Shown here: one piece after another, positions 12,392 through 13,548 of the stretch
Layout: every line of letters begins with the position of its first letter
Position numbering within the stretch: position 1 is the first letter of the stretch
Source: Trebonia sp035294225
GTDB lineage: Bacteria > Actinomycetota > Actinomycetes > Streptosporangiales > Streptosporangiaceae
DNA: 13,548 nt
Assembly (NCBI GenBank): GCA_035294225.1
Contig: DATGLH010000140.1
Location: 1-13,548, forward strand
Direction of reading: 5' to 3'
Notes under the pieces: model-generated
Database searches by the model: none
Told to the model about the DNA's origin: nothing
Seen by the model: only the letters and a program-made list of their open reading frames with translations
Translations under genes and position numbers: made by a program

Positions 12392-13548
12392 TCAGTCCCG
12401 GGTGTAGGCGCCGTCGACGAGGCGGAGCAGCCCGGCGGGGTTGGACTCGCGGACAGGCGGGGGCAGCAGCGCGTCGGGCACGTCCTGGTAGGCCACCGGG
12501 CGCAGGAACCGTTCCATCGCCCGGGTGCCGACCGACGTGGTGCGGCCGTCCGAGGTGGCGGGGAACGGGCCGCCGTGCACCATGGACGGCACCACCTCGA
12601 CCCCCGTGGGCCAGCCGTTGAACAGGATCCGGCCGGCCTTGCGCTCCAGGACCGGGAGCAGCTCGGACGCGAGCGGGGCGTCCGAGTCCGCCGCGTGCAC
12701 CGTCGCGGTGAGCTGCCCTTCCATCGCCCGCGCCACGTCGAGCAGCTGCTCCGCGCTGGCCGCGCGGACGATGAGCGACGCGGCGCCGAACACCTCCTCG
12801 CGCAGCTCCGGCGAGGCCAGGAACTCCTCGGCGGTGGTGACGGCCAGCGCTGCCGATCCCCAGGTGGGGCGGCCGGGGTCGGGCGCGCGGGCGATCACCT
12901 CGGTGCCGGGGTGGGCGGCGAGCCGGGCCACGCCGTCGGCGTACGACGCGGCGATGCGGCCGGTCAGCATCGGAGCCGGGGCGCTGGCCGACACGGCGTC
13001 GCGGGCCGCCGCGGTGAACCGGTCGAGGCCGCGGCCGTCGACGCCGACCACGATCCCCGGGTTCGTGCAGAACTGGCCCGCGCCGAGCGTCAGCGAGCCG
13101 GCGAACGCCGTGCCCAGCTCCGTCCCCGCCTCGGCCAGCCGTCCCGGCAGCAGGAACACCGGGTTGACCGAGCTCATCTCCGCGTAGACCGGGATCGGCA
13201 CCGGCCGCGCCGCCGCCGCGGCGACGAGCGCGAGCCCGACGCGGCGAGAGCCGGTGAAGCCGACGGCCGCGATGGCGGGATGGGTGACGAGCTCGATGCC
13301 GACCGTCGGGCCTTCGGCGAAGACCATGGAGAAGACGCCGGCCGGAAGCCCGCTCGCGGCGACGGCACGGGTGACCGCGGCCGCGACGATCTCCGAGGTG
13401 CCGGGGTGCGCCTCGTGCGCCTTGACGACCACGGGGCAGCCGGCGGCCAGCGCCGAGGCCGTGTCCCCGCCGGCGACGGAGAACGCCAGGGGGAAGTTGC
13501 TCGCGGCGAACACCGCGACCGGCCCGACGGGGATGCGCCGCTGCCGCA
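12392..13548 (-). CDS. 2,5-dioxovalerate (alpha-ketoglutarate semialdehyde) dehydrogenase, 5' end beyond window
   Basis: An NAD(P)+-dependent aldehyde dehydrogenase oxidising alpha-ketoglutarate semialdehyde to 2-oxoglutarate. About 384 C-terminal residues are visible. The frame stays open through the right edge (RQRRIPVGPVAVFAASNFPL), so an internal GTG at 13513 is not the start; roughly 120-140 residues are missing against the usual ~525. Visible catalytic elements are ASNFPLAFSVAGGD-ASALAAGCPVVVKAH with cofactor-binding Lys (13421-13423), GFTGSRRVG, general base Glu in YAEMSSVNPVF (13178-13180) and nucleophile Cys in GAGQFCTNPG (13067-13069). SVAGGDTASALAAGCPVVVK and AEMSSVNP are marks of the KGSADH subgroup. 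It is the first visible gene of the glucarate operon; 64 bp separate it from the dehydratase, and the promoter lies outside the window. Confidence 0.92.
   Translation of the reverse strand, partial: RQRRIPVGPVAVFAASNFPLAFSVAGGDTASALAAGCPVVVKAHEAHPGTSEIVAAAVTRAVAASGLPAGVFSMVFAEGPTVGIELVTHPAIAAVGFTGSRRVGLALVAAAAARPVPIPVYAEMSSVNPVFLLPGRLAEAGTELGTAFAGSLTLGAGQFCTNPGIVVGVDGRGLDRFTAAARDAVSASAPAPMLTGRIAASYADGVARLAAHPGTEVIARAPDPGRPTWGSAALAVTTAEEFLASPELREEVFGAASLIVRAASAEQLLDVARAMEGQLTATVHAADSDAPLASELLPVLERKAGRILFNGWPTGVEVVPSMVHGGPFPATSDGRTTSVGTRAMERFLRPVAYQDVPDALLPPPVRESNPAGLLRLVDGAYTRD

Overview
The window is very GC-rich DNA with strong third-position G/C bias, GTG starts, a CYP124-type P450 and NCS1/MpaB families typical of soil actinomycetes. 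I would place it in the Actinomycetota, perhaps a Streptosporangiales relative, but the genus cannot be fixed from the sequence. No transposase, phage, CRISPR, rRNA or tRNA gene was seen. It looks like chromosomal accessory or catabolic DNA.

Left part (1-3262). A MarR-type regulator is cut by the left edge (minus strand). Two near-identical TATCG-N5-CGATA palindromes lie in the region upstream of it. A small DUF3040-like membrane-protein gene on the plus strand appears broken by a one-base loss in a C run. Next come a lone MGDG-synthase/MurG-type glycosyltransferase (minus, with a likely terminator) and, divergent from it, an MpaB/DUF2236 oxygenase-family protein (plus).

Middle (3263-5296). 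A TPP riboswitch sits directly before an NCS1 permease (cytX type), so this gene very probably imports a thiamine precursor such as hydroxymethylpyrimidine. A 62-residue one-TM protein converges on it.

Plus-strand operon (5689-9445). An acyl-CoA synthetase closely resembling oxalyl-CoA synthetases (Pcs60/AAE3) overlaps by 4 bp a PanE-fold reductase that keeps the full ketopantoate-reductase active site, followed 26 bp later by a CYP124-like P450. Because the PanE2 paralogue of Methylobacterium extorquens is an oxalyl-CoA reductase, the first two genes may form an oxalate -> oxalyl-CoA -> glyoxylate module. This is the most interesting hypothesis in the window.

Minus-strand operon (10119-13548, continuing past the right edge). 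The order of transcription is 2,5-dioxovalerate (alpha-ketoglutarate semialdehyde) dehydrogenase, 5-dehydro-4-deoxyglucarate dehydratase, glucarate dehydratase. Together they make a complete D-glucarate -> 2-oxoglutarate route. The two operons converge on a 673-bp repeat- and hairpin-rich gap with a strong intrinsic terminator. Both handle small diacids common in plant matter. Most larger intergenic gaps carry their own, mutually unrelated, short tandem repeats.
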